Part shown: one piece after another, positions 25,563 to 34,950 of the stretch
Position numbering within the stretch: the stretch's first letter is position 1
Layout: every line of letters begins with the position of its first letter
Source of the DNA: Ulvibacter algarum
Lineage (GTDB): Bacteria; Bacteroidota; Bacteroidia; Flavobacteriales; Flavobacteriaceae
Assembly: GCA_947488905.1 (NCBI GenBank)
Contig: CANLBJ010000001.1
Location: 868,001-932,000 of the forward strand
Length of the DNA stretch: 64,000 bases
Reading direction: 5' to 3'
Translations under genes and position numbers: made by a program
Notes under the pieces: model-generated
Told to the model about the DNA's origin: nothing
Seen by the model: the letters and a program-made list of their open reading frames with translations, nothing else
The model's database searches: none

Positions 25563-26699
25563 TTAGTGGCGATGAGAACGTCCCTTCCATGTATAATTTA
25601 TAAACATACTTTTTATAACCACCCAGCTAGATACAAATGCATACACATACAAGTGACTAACAACTTGTACTACGGAAATATGCTTACCGAAAAATCGCCC
25701 TGTTTTATGAAGCAATAGGTAGTCAATAAGTATTTTAATTGATAAGCCAAAAAAGATCATCAAGAATTGCCCAGAAGCAGCAAGCAATACTAATGGAAGA
25801 AACAAAAAATATAGGTTTGTTAAAAATGTTATTAAACCCACAAGCTTAGTGAGCATATTATTTTGCTTACCTGTTTTCTTTGCCCATCTTACTCGTTGCG
25901 AGATGAGGTTTTTCCAGCTGCTTTCTGGAAATGTTAATACAACAGCTTGCCTAGATTTTAAATAGCCTACTTTTTCTGGGAAGGTGTTTAGTGCTTTTTC
26001 TAGCATAAAAACGTCATCGCCACTAGCGATATGTTTGTTGTCTTTAAACCCGTTTAGTGCCTTAAAAAGAGTCTTGGTGTAGGCGAGATTTGCACCGTTA
26101 CAAAGCAAGCCTTTTTTGTGACCAAAACTTCCCATAGTTACTCCTTGCAGACTCAAATTATCTAGTAGTTGGTATTGATCTATAAAAGAGTTTGAAGTTT
26201 TATAAATAACAGGTCCAGCGATAAAAGCAATAGGATTACTTATAATACAGTTGTGGTAGCAAGAGAGCCATTGTTGGGGTAAAAGACAATCTGCATCTGT
26301 GGTAATAATCCATTCGTGTTTTGCTACGGGTATTGCCATTGTGATAGCATCTTTTTTTGGGGCTGCAGAAACACGTTTATTCTTTAATGTGCATAGTGAT
26401 ATAGATGGATGCAACGCTTTAAACTGTTCAATAATCATAACAGAATTATCTGTAGACTCGTCATCAATTAAAAGCACCTCAAAACAATCTTTTGGGTAGT
26501 CAATATCTTTAATAGAATTTAATAAACCGGGTAACCTTTCGGCTTCATTTCTAAAAGGTATAATGATAGAAAAATTTGTAAAAGGTTTTGACAAATCTTC
26601 GGGTTTTAATATTTCAGCAGTAATAGGAAGTTTATTAATCCCTAAATAAAAATAGCCTATCATTAAGGCGTAACTCAGTATGAGTATTAAAAATATCAT
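25563..26699 (-). CDS. Membrane-bound glycosyltransferase family 2
   Basis: A 378-residue GT2 enzyme. An N-terminal membrane segment precedes the GT-A domain with FSIIIPFRNEAERLPGLLNS, LLIDDESTDNS, the metal-binding TTDADC and the acceptor-site motif QRVRWAKKTGKQ; three C-terminal hydrophobic segments follow. This is the architecture of processive or lipid-linked sugar transferases. The substrate is unknown. It overlaps the upstream flippase-like gene by four bases, so both act together, probably on a lipid-linked envelope glycan or glycolipid. Confidence 0.87.
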   Translation of the reverse strand: MIFLILILSYALMIGYFYLGINKLPITAEILKPEDLSKPFTNFSIIIPFRNEAERLPGLLNSIKDIDYPKDCFEVLLIDDESTDNSVMIIEQFKALHPSISLCTLKNKRVSAAPKKDAITMAIPVAKHEWIITTDADCLLPQQWLSCYHNCIISNPIAFIAGPVIYKTSNSFIDQYQLLDNLSLQGVTMGSFGHKKGLLCNGANLAYTKTLFKALNGFKDNKHIASGDDVFMLEKALNTFPEKVGYLKSRQAVVLTFPESSWKNLISQRVRWAKKTGKQNNMLTKLVGLITFLTNLYFLFLPLVLLAASGQFLMIFFGLSIKILIDYLLLHKTGRFFGKHISVVQVVSHLYVYAFVSSWVVIKSMFINYTWKGRSHRH

Positions 26700-27655
26700 A
26701 CTGCTTTCTGTGGTTTAAAGGTCATCACAAAATAACTACCTATGATTGCTGGGAGAGCAAAATTAAGGAGCCACATGGCTAATGCTGCACAAAGTACAGA
26801 TATAAGCGAGACCGCATAAAATGATAGTAAATATGCTGCGATACCTCCTTTTAATGCTGGGTCAATAATAAAAAATGACGGAAGTAAACTGGAGAAAAAA
26901 TACATTGCAAAAATGGGTGCGATTGCCTCGATAAATGAAATATTACCACCAAATAAACATAACAACAAATAAAAAGAAACGCTAAAACAAGAGTACCGTA
27001 AAACAGACAATAATATAACGTTCTGTTGTATTGAGGTCTTGAATGATTTTGCAAATTTTATTACAGAAACAACAGAGATTTCTGTGCGTACCATCTTTTT
27101 ATTTCGAAATAGATAAAGTAATATAGCGGCGCATATACCTAAAGCAATAGTGATGAATATGATGTTTTTTAGCTCTTGATTGTCCCTAGAAAATAAAAAA
27201 TAGCAACAAGCAATCGCACCAAAAAAAAGTGTTACTAAGAGCTGAACGCCGTTTCCTATAAGGTTTGCTGCCAGAATGTTGTTACGTTGTTCTTTTGCGT
27301 AATAAGCGGCTTTAATGCCGTAGTCGCCTATTTTTGCTGGCGTGATAAAAGTAAGTGTGCTTCCTGCGAGTGTTTCTCTTGCAGCTTGATTAAAAGATAT
27401 ACTTGAGACGGAGTGTACCAACTGCTGCCATTTAATAATTTCAAAAACCCAGTTTATTAGTGTGAGGATAAGGCAAGTAACAAGTATCCATTTACTTTCA
27501 TTTAGATTAAAAAGTGTACTATCTTTAAAGTGTTCCCACGTTAAAAAATCTGCCTGAGAGAGTCGTTTGTAAATAAACAAAAACACAAATGCTAAGATGA
27601 CTACTTTTAGTAAAGCCCATAGATATTGTTTAGATTTGTGGAAGAGTGAAACCAT
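26696..27655 (-). CDS. YbhN/LPG-synthase-type membrane protein (UPF0104)
   Basis: A roughly 319-residue protein with about eight hydrophobic segments. The signature region AARETLAGSTLTFITPAKIGDYGIKAAYY is the 'G-S-x-x-x-x-x-x-P-A-x-x-G' core of the lysylphosphatidylglycerol synthase membrane domain (AglD/YbhN) family. Members are flippases or aminoacyl-lipid synthases. The ATG at 27655 (MVSLFHKSKQYLW) is preferred over a GTG 20 residues earlier because that extension is basic, not hydrophobic, and runs into the ruvC promoter region. It is translated with the following glycosyltransferase. Confidence 0.8.
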   Translation of the reverse strand: MVSLFHKSKQYLWALLKVVILAFVFLFIYKRLSQADFLTWEHFKDSTLFNLNESKWILVTCLILTLINWVFEIIKWQQLVHSVSSISFNQAARETLAGSTLTFITPAKIGDYGIKAAYYAKEQRNNILAANLIGNGVQLLVTLFFGAIACCYFLFSRDNQELKNIIFITIALGICAAILLYLFRNKKMVRTEISVVSVIKFAKSFKTSIQQNVILLSVLRYSCFSVSFYLLLCLFGGNISFIEAIAPIFAMYFFSSLLPSFFIIDPALKGGIAAYLLSFYAVSLISVLCAALAMWLLNFALPAIIGSYFVMTFKPQKAV

Positions 27656-27721
27656 TGATACGAAAGTAATAAATAAGCTTCGCGCCCTTGCAAATTTGCG
27701 AGAAAAATAACACACATATCC

Positions 27722-28282
27722 TTGAGTAAAACCGAAAGAATCATATTAGGCATTGACCCAGGAACCTCAATAATGGGTTTTGGACTTATAAAAGTAGTAG
27801 GGAAGAAGATGGAATTCATGTTGCTTAATGAACTTCAGCTATCTAGGTATGACGACCATTATAAACGTTTAAAAATAATTTTTGACCGTACCATAGAACT
27901 TATAGACAATTACCATCCAGATGAGATTGCAATAGAAGCACCCTTTTTTGGAAAAAATGTTCAGTCTATGTTAAAGCTTGGTAGAGCACAGGGAGTAGCA
28001 ATGGCGGCAGGACTTTCTAGAGAAATATCAATTACAGAATATGCTCCAAAAAAGATTAAAATGGCAATTACAGGTAGTGGTAACGCCAGTAAAGAGCAAG
28101 TGGCAAAAATGCTACAAAGTACACTTGGCTTAAAAACATTGCCCAAAAACCTAGACAGTACAGATGGTCTAGCCGCCGCAGTGTGTCATTTTTATAATAC
28201 AGGTAAGACAGTGGCTACGGGTAAAAGCTACTCTGGCTGGGAAAGCTTTGTAAAGCAAAATGAAAAACGAGTTAAAAAATAA
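27722..28282 (+). CDS. ruvC: Holliday junction endonuclease RuvC
   Basis: A 186-residue protein with the RNase-H-like catalytic residues: Asp in ILGIDPGTSIMGFG (first strand), Glu in EIAIEAPFFGKN, and the Asp pair late in the fold in LDSTDGLAAAVCHF. It resolves Holliday junctions with RuvAB. The only start that keeps the first catalytic strand is the TTG at 27722; the first in-frame ATG would remove the catalytic Asp. The gene is divergent from the YbhN-type gene and only 33 bases before hemW. Confidence 0.93.
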   Translation: MSKTERIILGIDPGTSIMGFGLIKVVGKKMEFMLLNELQLSRYDDHYKRLKIIFDRTIELIDNYHPDEIAIEAPFFGKNVQSMLKLGRAQGVAMAAGLSREISITEYAPKKIKMAITGSGNASKEQVAKMLQSTLGLKTLPKNLDSTDGLAAAVCHFYNTGKTVATGKSYSGWESFVKQNEKRVKK

Positions 28283-28313
28283 TTCTGAAATCAGAATTCT
28301 AAATTCAGAATTA
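28281..28313. repeat. Short inverted repeat between ruvC and hemW
   Basis: AATTCTGA and TCAGAATT form a hairpin, and a third copy of the half-site (TTCAGAATT) follows. It lies in the 33-base gap between two cotranscribed genes, without a T-run. It may be a small dispersed palindrome; no function assigned. Confidence 0.45.
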
Positions 28314-28315
28314 AA

Positions 28316-29512
28316 ATGAGCGGAATCTACATCCATATCCCTTTTTGCAAACAAGCTTGTCACTATTGTGACTTTCATTTCTCTACTTCTTTAAAAAAAC
28401 GTGATGATATGGTAGATGCCATATGCAAAGAGTTAGAACTCCGTAAATCTGAGATTGATGGTGAGATAGCAACCATTTATTTTGGAGGTGGTACACCAAG
28501 TCTTTTAACGGCTTCGGAAATATCTAAGATTTTAAATACAGTCTATTCAACATACACAGTTATAGATAATCCAGAAATCACACTAGAAGCAAACCCTGAT
28601 GATTTAGTTTTTCAGTCCAATAACAGTCTTAGTAGAGACGAAGACCAACAAGAGTCTCTAAATGAAACAGGTATGGCAGAGAAACTTAAGTCATATAAAG
28701 CTGCTGGAATAAACCGTCTTTCTATAGGAGTCCAATCTTTTTTTGAAGAAGACCTTAAGTTAATGAACCGTGCACATAATGCTACAGAAGCAACAGCATG
28801 TATCACCCTAGCAAAACAATATTTTGATAATATAAGTATAGATCTCATTTACGGAATACCAAAAATGACTAATGACCGCTGGCTTAAAAATGTAGACCAA
28901 GCTCTCGCTTTAGCTATCCCACATTTATCTTGTTACGCCTTAACTGTAGAGCCAAAAACTGCATTAGAAAAGTTTATAAAAAAAGGAATTGTCCCACCTG
29001 TAGAAGATGATGTAGCTCAAGAACATCATGAATTACTTATTGCTAGAACAGAAGATGCAGGTTATGAAAATTATGAGTTCAGTAATTTTTCTAAACCGGG
29101 ATGGGAATCAAAAAATAATACTGCCTATTGGCAAGGAAAATCCTACCTAGGTGTTGGTCCTTCTGCACATAGTTATGATGGTAAACAACGTAGCTGGAAT
29201 ATAGCAAACAATGCCATCTATCTTAAAATGATAGCTCAAAATAAGTTGCCTCTTGAGCGTGAAGAGCTTTCTAAAACAGACAGCTACAATGAGTATGTAA
29301 TGACAAGATTGCGAACAAAAGCAGGAGTTTCGTTACTTAAAATTTCAGAAGAATTTGGAGAGAATTTTCATGATTATTTTATAAAACAAATGCAAGGTCA
29401 TCTGGAGAGTCATTTGTTATTTAGAGAAAATGATCAAGTTGTAGTTACTAAAAAGGGCAAGTTTTTAAGTGACGGTATTGCAGCAGATTTATTTATGCTA
29501 AATCTCAAATAG
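28316..29512 (+). CDS. hemW: Radical SAM heme chaperone HemW
   Basis: A 398-residue radical SAM protein starting MSGIYIHIPFCKQACHYCDF, with the CxxxCxxC iron-sulfur motif (Cys10, 14, 17) and the extra Cys pattern used by HemW rather than HemN. GGGTPSLL, the SAM-binding EANPDDL, and INRLSIGVQSFFEEDLKLMNR match the family. HemW delivers heme to target proteins and lacks coproporphyrinogen oxidase activity. An insertion of about 25 polar residues (QSNNSLSRDEDQQESLNETG) follows the EANPDDL strand and is unusual. It probably forms an operon with ruvC. Confidence 0.9.
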   Translation: MSGIYIHIPFCKQACHYCDFHFSTSLKKRDDMVDAICKELELRKSEIDGEIATIYFGGGTPSLLTASEISKILNTVYSTYTVIDNPEITLEANPDDLVFQSNNSLSRDEDQQESLNETGMAEKLKSYKAAGINRLSIGVQSFFEEDLKLMNRAHNATEATACITLAKQYFDNISIDLIYGIPKMTNDRWLKNVDQALALAIPHLSCYALTVEPKTALEKFIKKGIVPPVEDDVAQEHHELLIARTEDAGYENYEFSNFSKPGWESKNNTAYWQGKSYLGVGPSAHSYDGKQRSWNIANNAIYLKMIAQNKLPLEREELSKTDSYNEYVMTRLRTKAGVSLLKISEEFGENFHDYFIKQMQGHLESHLLFRENDQVVVTKKGKFLSDGIAADLFMLNLK

Positions 29513-29550
29513 CATAAATCACTTTATGAATTAGAGTGAACACCTTTATT

Positions 29551-29586
29551 TTTAACGGTAAAATGTATATATTTAGCGGTAAATGG
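29551..29586 (+). promoter_or_regulatory. Two 21-bp-spaced direct repeats before the hybrid kinase gene
   Basis: TTTAACGGTAAAATG (29551-29565) and TTTAGCGGTAAATGG (29572-29586) are direct repeats with start-to-start distance 21 bp. On the minus strand the first reads ACCGTTAAA, close to the published LytTR-regulator half-site. They lie 40-75 bases before the ATG at 29627, with a partial -7 box TAAGTTTT (29597-29604) behind them. Confidence 0.5.
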
Positions 29587-29626
29587 GTTCTTAGCGTAAG
29601 TTTTAGATCTTCAACACAACCGCAAA

Positions 29627-31834
29627 ATGAAATTTAATCAAGAGATTGTTGAAAAAACACTTGAAGAAGCTTATGAGTTAAGAGTTCATAATCTCACTAA
29701 AAGTATAGCGCTTACAGAAAAAGCTCTTGCGTTAAGTAGAGAGAATTGTCTTTACAGTTTAACTGCAAAAAGTCTAAGTAGGCTCGCGCTTTACAGAATG
29801 ATTAGAGGGGAGAATGATGAGGCGCTATTAATGTGTAACGAGGCTATCGAGATTTATACTTCGCTAGATGATGAACGCGGTGTTGCCATTGCAAAATATA
29901 GCATGGCGGGTCTTTACTATAAATCTAATAACTATCATTTAGGGATCGTTTATTTATTAGACTGCCTTGGTTCATTTAAAAAATTTAAAGATTATCATAA
30001 TGAGTCAAGAACTTTAAAATCTTTAGGGACAATTTATGAGTTTTTAAATGACATAGTTAATGCGAGATTAGTATATGAAAATGCTATAATAGCCGCTCAA
30101 AATGCTAAAGACCTCAATCTAGAGTCTAATGTTTATAACCCAATGTCTGGGATGTTTCTTAAACTAAAGGATAGCGTTACAGCAATGGAGTTAATAAAAA
30201 AATCTATAGAGTTAAAAACGATAACAAATGACCAGCGGGGTCTTGGGTTTGCCATTTACGGGAGAGGTAAAGTTCATATGTTTAATGGTGATTATATTAA
30301 AGCAGAAGCAGACTTTTTAAATGCCTCTGCAATACACGATAGTTTTGAGGAGAAACTTGGTAAAAGTATGGTGAGTCATAAACTAACCAAGCTATGGATT
30401 AAAATGGGTAGACGAGAAGAGGCTACACTTTTTTTAAAAAAAGTAATAACTGATGAGGGGCCAAATAATAGCTTGTTCATTTACTCAAAACTCACTAAGC
30501 TTTTGTCTCAAATATATGCAGATGATGGTGATGCAGAAAAGGCTCTTTTTTATTTAAAAAGCTATTTAGACAGAAAAAATGAAACAAAAAATTCTCAAAC
30601 ACTACAAGTAATTGATAATTATAGGCGAGCAGCATTAATTAAAACATCTGAAAAAGAAGCTCGTTTAGAATTAGAAAGACGCAGGTTTTTAGAAACTAAA
30701 AATAGAGCAGAACATACAGAAATCATTAAGAGAGACTTTCTTTCTGTGATGAGTCACGAGATACGCACTCCATTAAATGCAGTAACAACTATTATATCGC
30801 TATTAGAAAACAGATCTTCAAAAGAAGATCAACAACTATTAACGTCATTACGTTTTTCTTCAAAAAATTTATTGAGAATAATTAATGATATTTTAGACTT
30901 TTCAAAATTAGATTCTAATAAGATGGAGCTAGATCTTCATCCAGTAAATTTTAAAAATCTCATAGGTAATATTAAGTCTACATATGATCCTATGGCTAAA
31001 GAAAAAGGCCTCGTTTTAAACATGGATCTATCACCTCATATAGCAAAAGCATATATGATGGATGAAACAAAAATATTTCAGATTTTAGGTAATCTTTTGA
31101 GTAATGCTGTCAAGTTTACTGATACAGGTATTGTAACAATCTCTATAGGTCTTAGCCCTAAGACTGCAACATCACATATACTACATTTTAAAATTGCTGA
31201 TACTGGTGTGGGTATTGCTCCTCGTGATATAGAGCATCTTTTTGAAAGTTTTTATATCCCTAAAGCAGCTACTACTAGAGATGTAGGCGGTACAGGATTA
31301 GGTCTTGCTATTGTTAAGCGCATAGTAGCTTTACATGGAGGAAATATTGAAGTGAAAAGCGAGGTAGGAGAGGGGTCAATTTTTTCTTTTAACATAGAAG
31401 TTGAGTGTACGAGAGAAGTAAAAAGCCAAACACAAAATTTTATACAAATACTCAAGGGTAAAACAGCACTTTTAGCTGAGGATAATGAAATTAATGCGCT
31501 GGTTATGCACAAGCTATTAGAGAAATACGGAATTAGTATAAGCCGTGCAAAGGATGGAGAAGAGGCCTTAAAACTGTCTCACGAGAAAAAATTTGATTTT
31601 GTTTTGATGGATATACACATGCCTAAGTTGAATGGTTATGAATCCTGTAAAATAATTAAAACCCAAGATAATAAAAATCGATTGACACCCATTTTTGCGC
31701 TAACTGCAGATATTAATGCCGTTTATAATGCCGAGTATACTGCTTTTTTTGATGGGTTTATAAGTAAGCCACTAGAGGTTGAGAGGCTTTTAGCAGAATT
31801 TAAGAGAGTACTTGGATATAAAATTGATGATTGA
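29627..31834 (+). CDS. TPR-containing hybrid histidine kinase/response regulator
   Basis: A 735-residue cytoplasmic protein without signal or membrane segments. Residues 1-330 are tetratricopeptide repeats; a coiled coil (about 335-370, rich in Arg/Glu) leads to the kinase, with H box FLSVMSHEIRTPLNAV, N box LLSNAVKF, G boxes ADTGVGIAP and GGTGLGLAIVKR; a receiver domain occupies about 610-735 with phosphoacceptor Asp in FVLMDIHMPKLNG. TPR-HK-REC hybrids are common in flavobacteria and sense unknown cytoplasmic cues. No output domain is present, so the phosphate must go to an Hpt or separate regulator. It stands alone, behind a pair of direct repeats. Confidence 0.87.
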   Translation: MKFNQEIVEKTLEEAYELRVHNLTKSIALTEKALALSRENCLYSLTAKSLSRLALYRMIRGENDEALLMCNEAIEIYTSLDDERGVAIAKYSMAGLYYKSNNYHLGIVYLLDCLGSFKKFKDYHNESRTLKSLGTIYEFLNDIVNARLVYENAIIAAQNAKDLNLESNVYNPMSGMFLKLKDSVTAMELIKKSIELKTITNDQRGLGFAIYGRGKVHMFNGDYIKAEADFLNASAIHDSFEEKLGKSMVSHKLTKLWIKMGRREEATLFLKKVITDEGPNNSLFIYSKLTKLLSQIYADDGDAEKALFYLKSYLDRKNETKNSQTLQVIDNYRRAALIKTSEKEARLELERRRFLETKNRAEHTEIIKRDFLSVMSHEIRTPLNAVTTIISLLENRSSKEDQQLLTSLRFSSKNLLRIINDILDFSKLDSNKMELDLHPVNFKNLIGNIKSTYDPMAKEKGLVLNMDLSPHIAKAYMMDETKIFQILGNLLSNAVKFTDTGIVTISIGLSPKTATSHILHFKIADTGVGIAPRDIEHLFESFYIPKAATTRDVGGTGLGLAIVKRIVALHGGNIEVKSEVGEGSIFSFNIEVECTREVKSQTQNFIQILKGKTALLAEDNEINALVMHKLLEKYGISISRAKDGEEALKLSHEKKFDFVLMDIHMPKLNGYESCKIIKTQDNKNRLTPIFALTADINAVYNAEYTAFFDGFISKPLEVERLLAEFKRVLGYKIDD

Positions 31835-31889
31835 TTAACTACTGCTTAAAACGTATAAATATTGTATATTGATTTTGTAAAATGCGTAC

Positions 31890-32636
31890 ATGGAGGCTAC
31901 ATTAAAAATCAATAATACATTAGTAAAGGTTAATATATCTGAGCCTATAGATCTTTCTATTGAGCTTAGTGCTGATACAAAAAACCCATTAGCTTGGTAT
32001 ATTGACAAACCACAAATAGAACCAGTAAATCTTGATGGTTGGGTAGGGAGTACAAAAGAAGGAGCTTCTGTTAACTTTAATACTATTCATTTTAATCCAC
32101 ATGCACATGGTACTCATACAGAGTGTGTGGGGCATATTTCTAAAGAATTTTATTCTGTAAATGATTCGTTAAAAGAGTTTTTCTTTCTTGCTGAAGTTAT
32201 TTCGGTAACCCCAGAAATTAAAGGCGAAGACCAAATAATCTCTTTACAGGAAATTAAAAAAATGCTAAATGGTAAACAGCCCAAAGCAGTCGTGATTAGA
32301 ACTTTGCCAAATACAGATTTAAAAAAATCTATGAAGTATTCTAATACAAACTGGCCTTATTTAAGTGAAGAAGCTGCTTTGTATTTACACGATTTAGGTG
32401 TAAAACATCTTTTAATAGATCTTCCTTCTGTAGATAAAGAGAAAGATGATGGCGAGTTACTGGCGCACAAAGCATTCTGGAATTATCCCGAAAACCCAAG
32501 ACTTGATGCTACAATAACAGAGTTTATTTATGTGCCCAATAAAGTAAAAGACGGTAGTTATTTATTAGACTTGCAAGTGGCAAATTTTAAGAATGATGCG
32601 TCACCTAGTAGGCCAGTATTGTATAAATTTATTTAA
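31890..32636 (+). CDS. Cyclase-family (kynurenine formamidase-like) metal hydrolase
   Basis: A 248-residue member of the cyclase/arylformamidase family (PF04199). The metal-binding motif is NPHAHGTHTECVGH (the HxGTHxxxxxH form) near residues 71-84, and LLIDLPSVDKEKDDG gives the C-terminal active-site part. Members hydrolyse N-formylkynurenine or small amides; the substrate is uncertain because no tryptophan-degradation gene is adjacent. It starts a run of same-strand genes (31.9-37.8 kb); the next gene follows after one base. Confidence 0.8.
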   Translation: MEATLKINNTLVKVNISEPIDLSIELSADTKNPLAWYIDKPQIEPVNLDGWVGSTKEGASVNFNTIHFNPHAHGTHTECVGHISKEFYSVNDSLKEFFFLAEVISVTPEIKGEDQIISLQEIKKMLNGKQPKAVVIRTLPNTDLKKSMKYSNTNWPYLSEEAALYLHDLGVKHLLIDLPSVDKEKDDGELLAHKAFWNYPENPRLDATITEFIYVPNKVKDGSYLLDLQVANFKNDASPSRPVLYKFI

Positions 32637-32637
32637 A

Positions 32638-32982
32638 ATGAACACAACTTTAAAACTTGAAGAGTTCGCACTTTTTATTTTAGGAATTGTAGCATTTACA
32701 TTTCTAGATATTGCTTGGTGGTGGTTTCTAGTATTACTTTTAACCCCAGATATTGGGATGTTGGGTTATATGTTAAACACAAGAGTAGGGGCAATCATTT
32801 ATAATTTGTTTCATCATCGCGGTATTGCTATCTCTTTATTGCTAGCTGGATATTATCTAGACAGTTTTGGTATACTTTTAGCAGGTATCATTATGTTCTC
32901 GCATATCGCTTTTGATAGAATGCTAGGTTTTGGGCTTAAATACCCCGATAACTTTAAGAATACCCACTTAGGAAATATTTAA
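32638..32982 (+). CDS. DUF4260 small membrane protein (114 aa)
   Basis: A 114-residue protein with four hydrophobic segments. LEEFALFILGIVAFTFLDIA, TPDIGMLGYMLNTRVGAIIYN and the C-terminal AFDRMLGFGLKYPDNFKNTHLG are the DUF4260 signatures. Function unknown. The ATG at 32638, directly after the cyclase-gene stop, is used; a longer reading would overlap that gene by 44 bases and add a non-hydrophobic tail. Confidence 0.85.
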   Translation: MNTTLKLEEFALFILGIVAFTFLDIAWWWFLVLLLTPDIGMLGYMLNTRVGAIIYNLFHHRGIAISLLLAGYYLDSFGILLAGIIMFSHIAFDRMLGFGLKYPDNFKNTHLGNI

Positions 32983-32989
32983 AATAAAT

Positions 32990-33616
32990 ATGGAATTACT
33001 CTTTTTAGGTCTGGCAATTGGTGCCATTATGGCTTACTTTTTATATAGTTATTTTGCCGGCGGGCATAAACGTGACAGACGTAAAACACAGTCTGTTGTT
33101 TTAATGGAAAAAATACGCACCGTCTGTAAGTTTATAACAGTCGAAGGAAATTTTTCTGAAATTTATCATTACAAAAATGTTGAGGCCAAATGGGTGAATG
33201 CTTTTTTAGGTTCTAAGAAAGCCTTAATATTAATTGATGCTAAAGCAAGTGTAGGTTTTGATCTTACTAAAGTCAAGATGGAAGCAGATGAAAAGTCTAG
33301 AACCATTATAATGCATAGTTTTCCTGAGCCAGAATTACTTACTATAGAAACAGATTTTAAATACTATGATAAGAAAGAAGGCTGGGCAAACCCTTTTACA
33401 GCAAAAGATCTCACAGAGATAAATGTAGCAGCAAAAAAACACATAGTAGATAAAGTGCCTAGTAGTGGTGTTATGGAAGAGGCTTCTCAACAAGCTCTAG
33501 AAACACTTCAGTTATTAGATAAACTAGTAGAGACTATTAACTGGAAACTAGATTATACTGCATTAAATACTTATCAACCCAATAAAGAATTAGCTTCAAA
33601 AAATAGTCTAGATTAA
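32990..33616 (+). CDS. DUF4230 family membrane-anchored protein
   Basis: A 208-residue protein with a single N-terminal membrane anchor (LFLGLAIGAIMAYFLYSYF) and a soluble domain with VEGNFSEIYHYK, ALILIDAKASVGFDLTKVK and TIIMHSFPEPELLTIETDFKYYD. These fit DUF4230, found across Bacteroidota and Firmicutes without known function. It lies seven bases after the DUF4260 gene and four bases before the transglutaminase gene. Confidence 0.85.
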   Translation: MELLFLGLAIGAIMAYFLYSYFAGGHKRDRRKTQSVVLMEKIRTVCKFITVEGNFSEIYHYKNVEAKWVNAFLGSKKALILIDAKASVGFDLTKVKMEADEKSRTIIMHSFPEPELLTIETDFKYYDKKEGWANPFTAKDLTEINVAAKKHIVDKVPSSGVMEEASQQALETLQLLDKLVETINWKLDYTALNTYQPNKELASKNSLD

Positions 33617-33620
33617 TTTT

Positions 33621-34592
33621 ATGAAGCACTCCTTTTCTCATAGCAGCTATTTCCGAAGTAAGATTTATTGTCTTATTATTATCTTGATTGCATTGTTTTC
33701 TAATAATGTATTTGCACAAGATTATACTCGCGTAGATGCTACAATTCAATTATACCCAGAGAGGTTTGATGAGGTTTCTAGATTCAATTCTTTTTTGTCA
33801 CGTGATTTTAATACAGATGAAGAAAAGGTGCGGGCTATTTATAGCTGGCTCATAAAAAATATCTCTTATGACCCAGAGGCTTATAAGCTGTTTAATTACA
33901 ACTTTAAAAATTACAGAGAACGCAATCAAAAAGAGGAGCGAAGCCGTAAAAAAATTATTGATTACACTTTAAAAACAGGTAAGGCAGTTTGTGAAGGGTA
34001 CGCCATGACTTTCGAAAAATTATTAACACTACAGGGCATTGATAATTATTTAATACAAGGAGATACAAAAACACATTTTAAAGATATAGATCGCGATTTT
34101 AATTTAAACCATATGTGGAATGCCATTAAAATAGATGGCTCTTGGTTTTTGTTTGATGCCACTTGGGGAGCTGGAAAATATACTAATAGATTTATAAAAG
34201 AGCCTTCTTATTTTTACTACAAGACACCTCCAGAGGCACTTGTTAAAACCCATTATCCAGAAGATATTACAGATGCTTATGCAGATAACTCACTCTCATT
34301 TGCAACTTTTTCAAAACAACCTATATATATTGATCCTAGTTTAGAATTAACAGATTATCCCACCTCTACTATTGGTGTGATTAATAAAGAACAAAACTCA
34401 AAAGTTCTTGAGTTTGGGTTTAAAGCAAAGCCGTCACAAATATCATACAAGTATGATGGCGATACTTTTCCTGTTAAAGCTATCACAGAAACAGAGCACG
34501 GAGTAGATTTTACAATACCTTTACAACGCAACGCAAAAACCTTATTAATCTATCTTGATGATAAGCCTGTGTTGGCGTATATAATCAAGTAA
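33621..34592 (+). CDS. Secreted transglutaminase-like cysteine protein
   Basis: A 323-residue exported protein. The signal peptide lies in residues 10-33 (FRSKIYCLIIILIALFSNNVFAQ). The transglutaminase-like core has the triad Cys in GKAVCEGYAMTFEKLL, His in LNHMWNAIKIDG and Asp in WFLFDATWG. It resembles the kyphoscoliosis-peptidase/CYK3-like branch, which acts as protease or protein cross-linker in the periplasm. The C-terminal 100 residues form a beta-rich domain. It is part of the tight 31.9-36.7 kb gene run. Confidence 0.85.
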   Translation: MKHSFSHSSYFRSKIYCLIIILIALFSNNVFAQDYTRVDATIQLYPERFDEVSRFNSFLSRDFNTDEEKVRAIYSWLIKNISYDPEAYKLFNYNFKNYRERNQKEERSRKKIIDYTLKTGKAVCEGYAMTFEKLLTLQGIDNYLIQGDTKTHFKDIDRDFNLNHMWNAIKIDGSWFLFDATWGAGKYTNRFIKEPSYFYYKTPPEALVKTHYPEDITDAYADNSLSFATFSKQPIYIDPSLELTDYPTSTIGVINKEQNSKVLEFGFKAKPSQISYKYDGDTFPVKAITETEHGVDFTIPLQRNAKTLLIYLDDKPVLAYIIK

Positions 34593-34593
34593 T

Positions 34594-34950
34594 ATGCACG
34601 TAGAAAATTTCAGAAATTATTGCCTCTCAAAACCTGGAGTGACAGAGTCTTTTCCTTTTGATGAAAGTACGCTTGTGTTTAAGGTAATGGGAAAAATGTT
34701 TGCATTAAATGGACTCAATAGAATCCCGCCAGCAGTAAATTTAAAATGTGATCCAGACAGGGCTATTATGTTACGTGAAGAATATGACGGGAGTATAATT
34801 CCTGGCTTTCACATGAGTAAAATACACTGGAACACGTGCCTTCTAGAACAATTATCACCTGAGTTAATACAAGAACTCACAGACCATTCTTATGATCTTG
34901 TGGTTTCAAAATTGACTAAAAAAGTAAAAGCAGAACTTGCTAATTTATGA
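34594..34950 (+). CDS. MmcQ/YjbR family protein
   Basis: A 118-residue protein of the CyaY-like MmcQ/YjbR fold: FRNYCLSKPGVTESFPFDESTLVFKVMGKMFAL, then NLKCDPDRAIMLREEY and the C-terminal HIKSxW-like MSKIHWNTCLL. YjbR of E. coli binds double-stranded DNA in vitro; the role in vivo is unknown. It overlaps the MutS-like gene by four bases (ATGA), so they are translated together. Confidence 0.88.
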   Translation: MHVENFRNYCLSKPGVTESFPFDESTLVFKVMGKMFALNGLNRIPPAVNLKCDPDRAIMLREEYDGSIIPGFHMSKIHWNTCLLEQLSPELIQELTDHSYDLVVSKLTKKVKAELANL

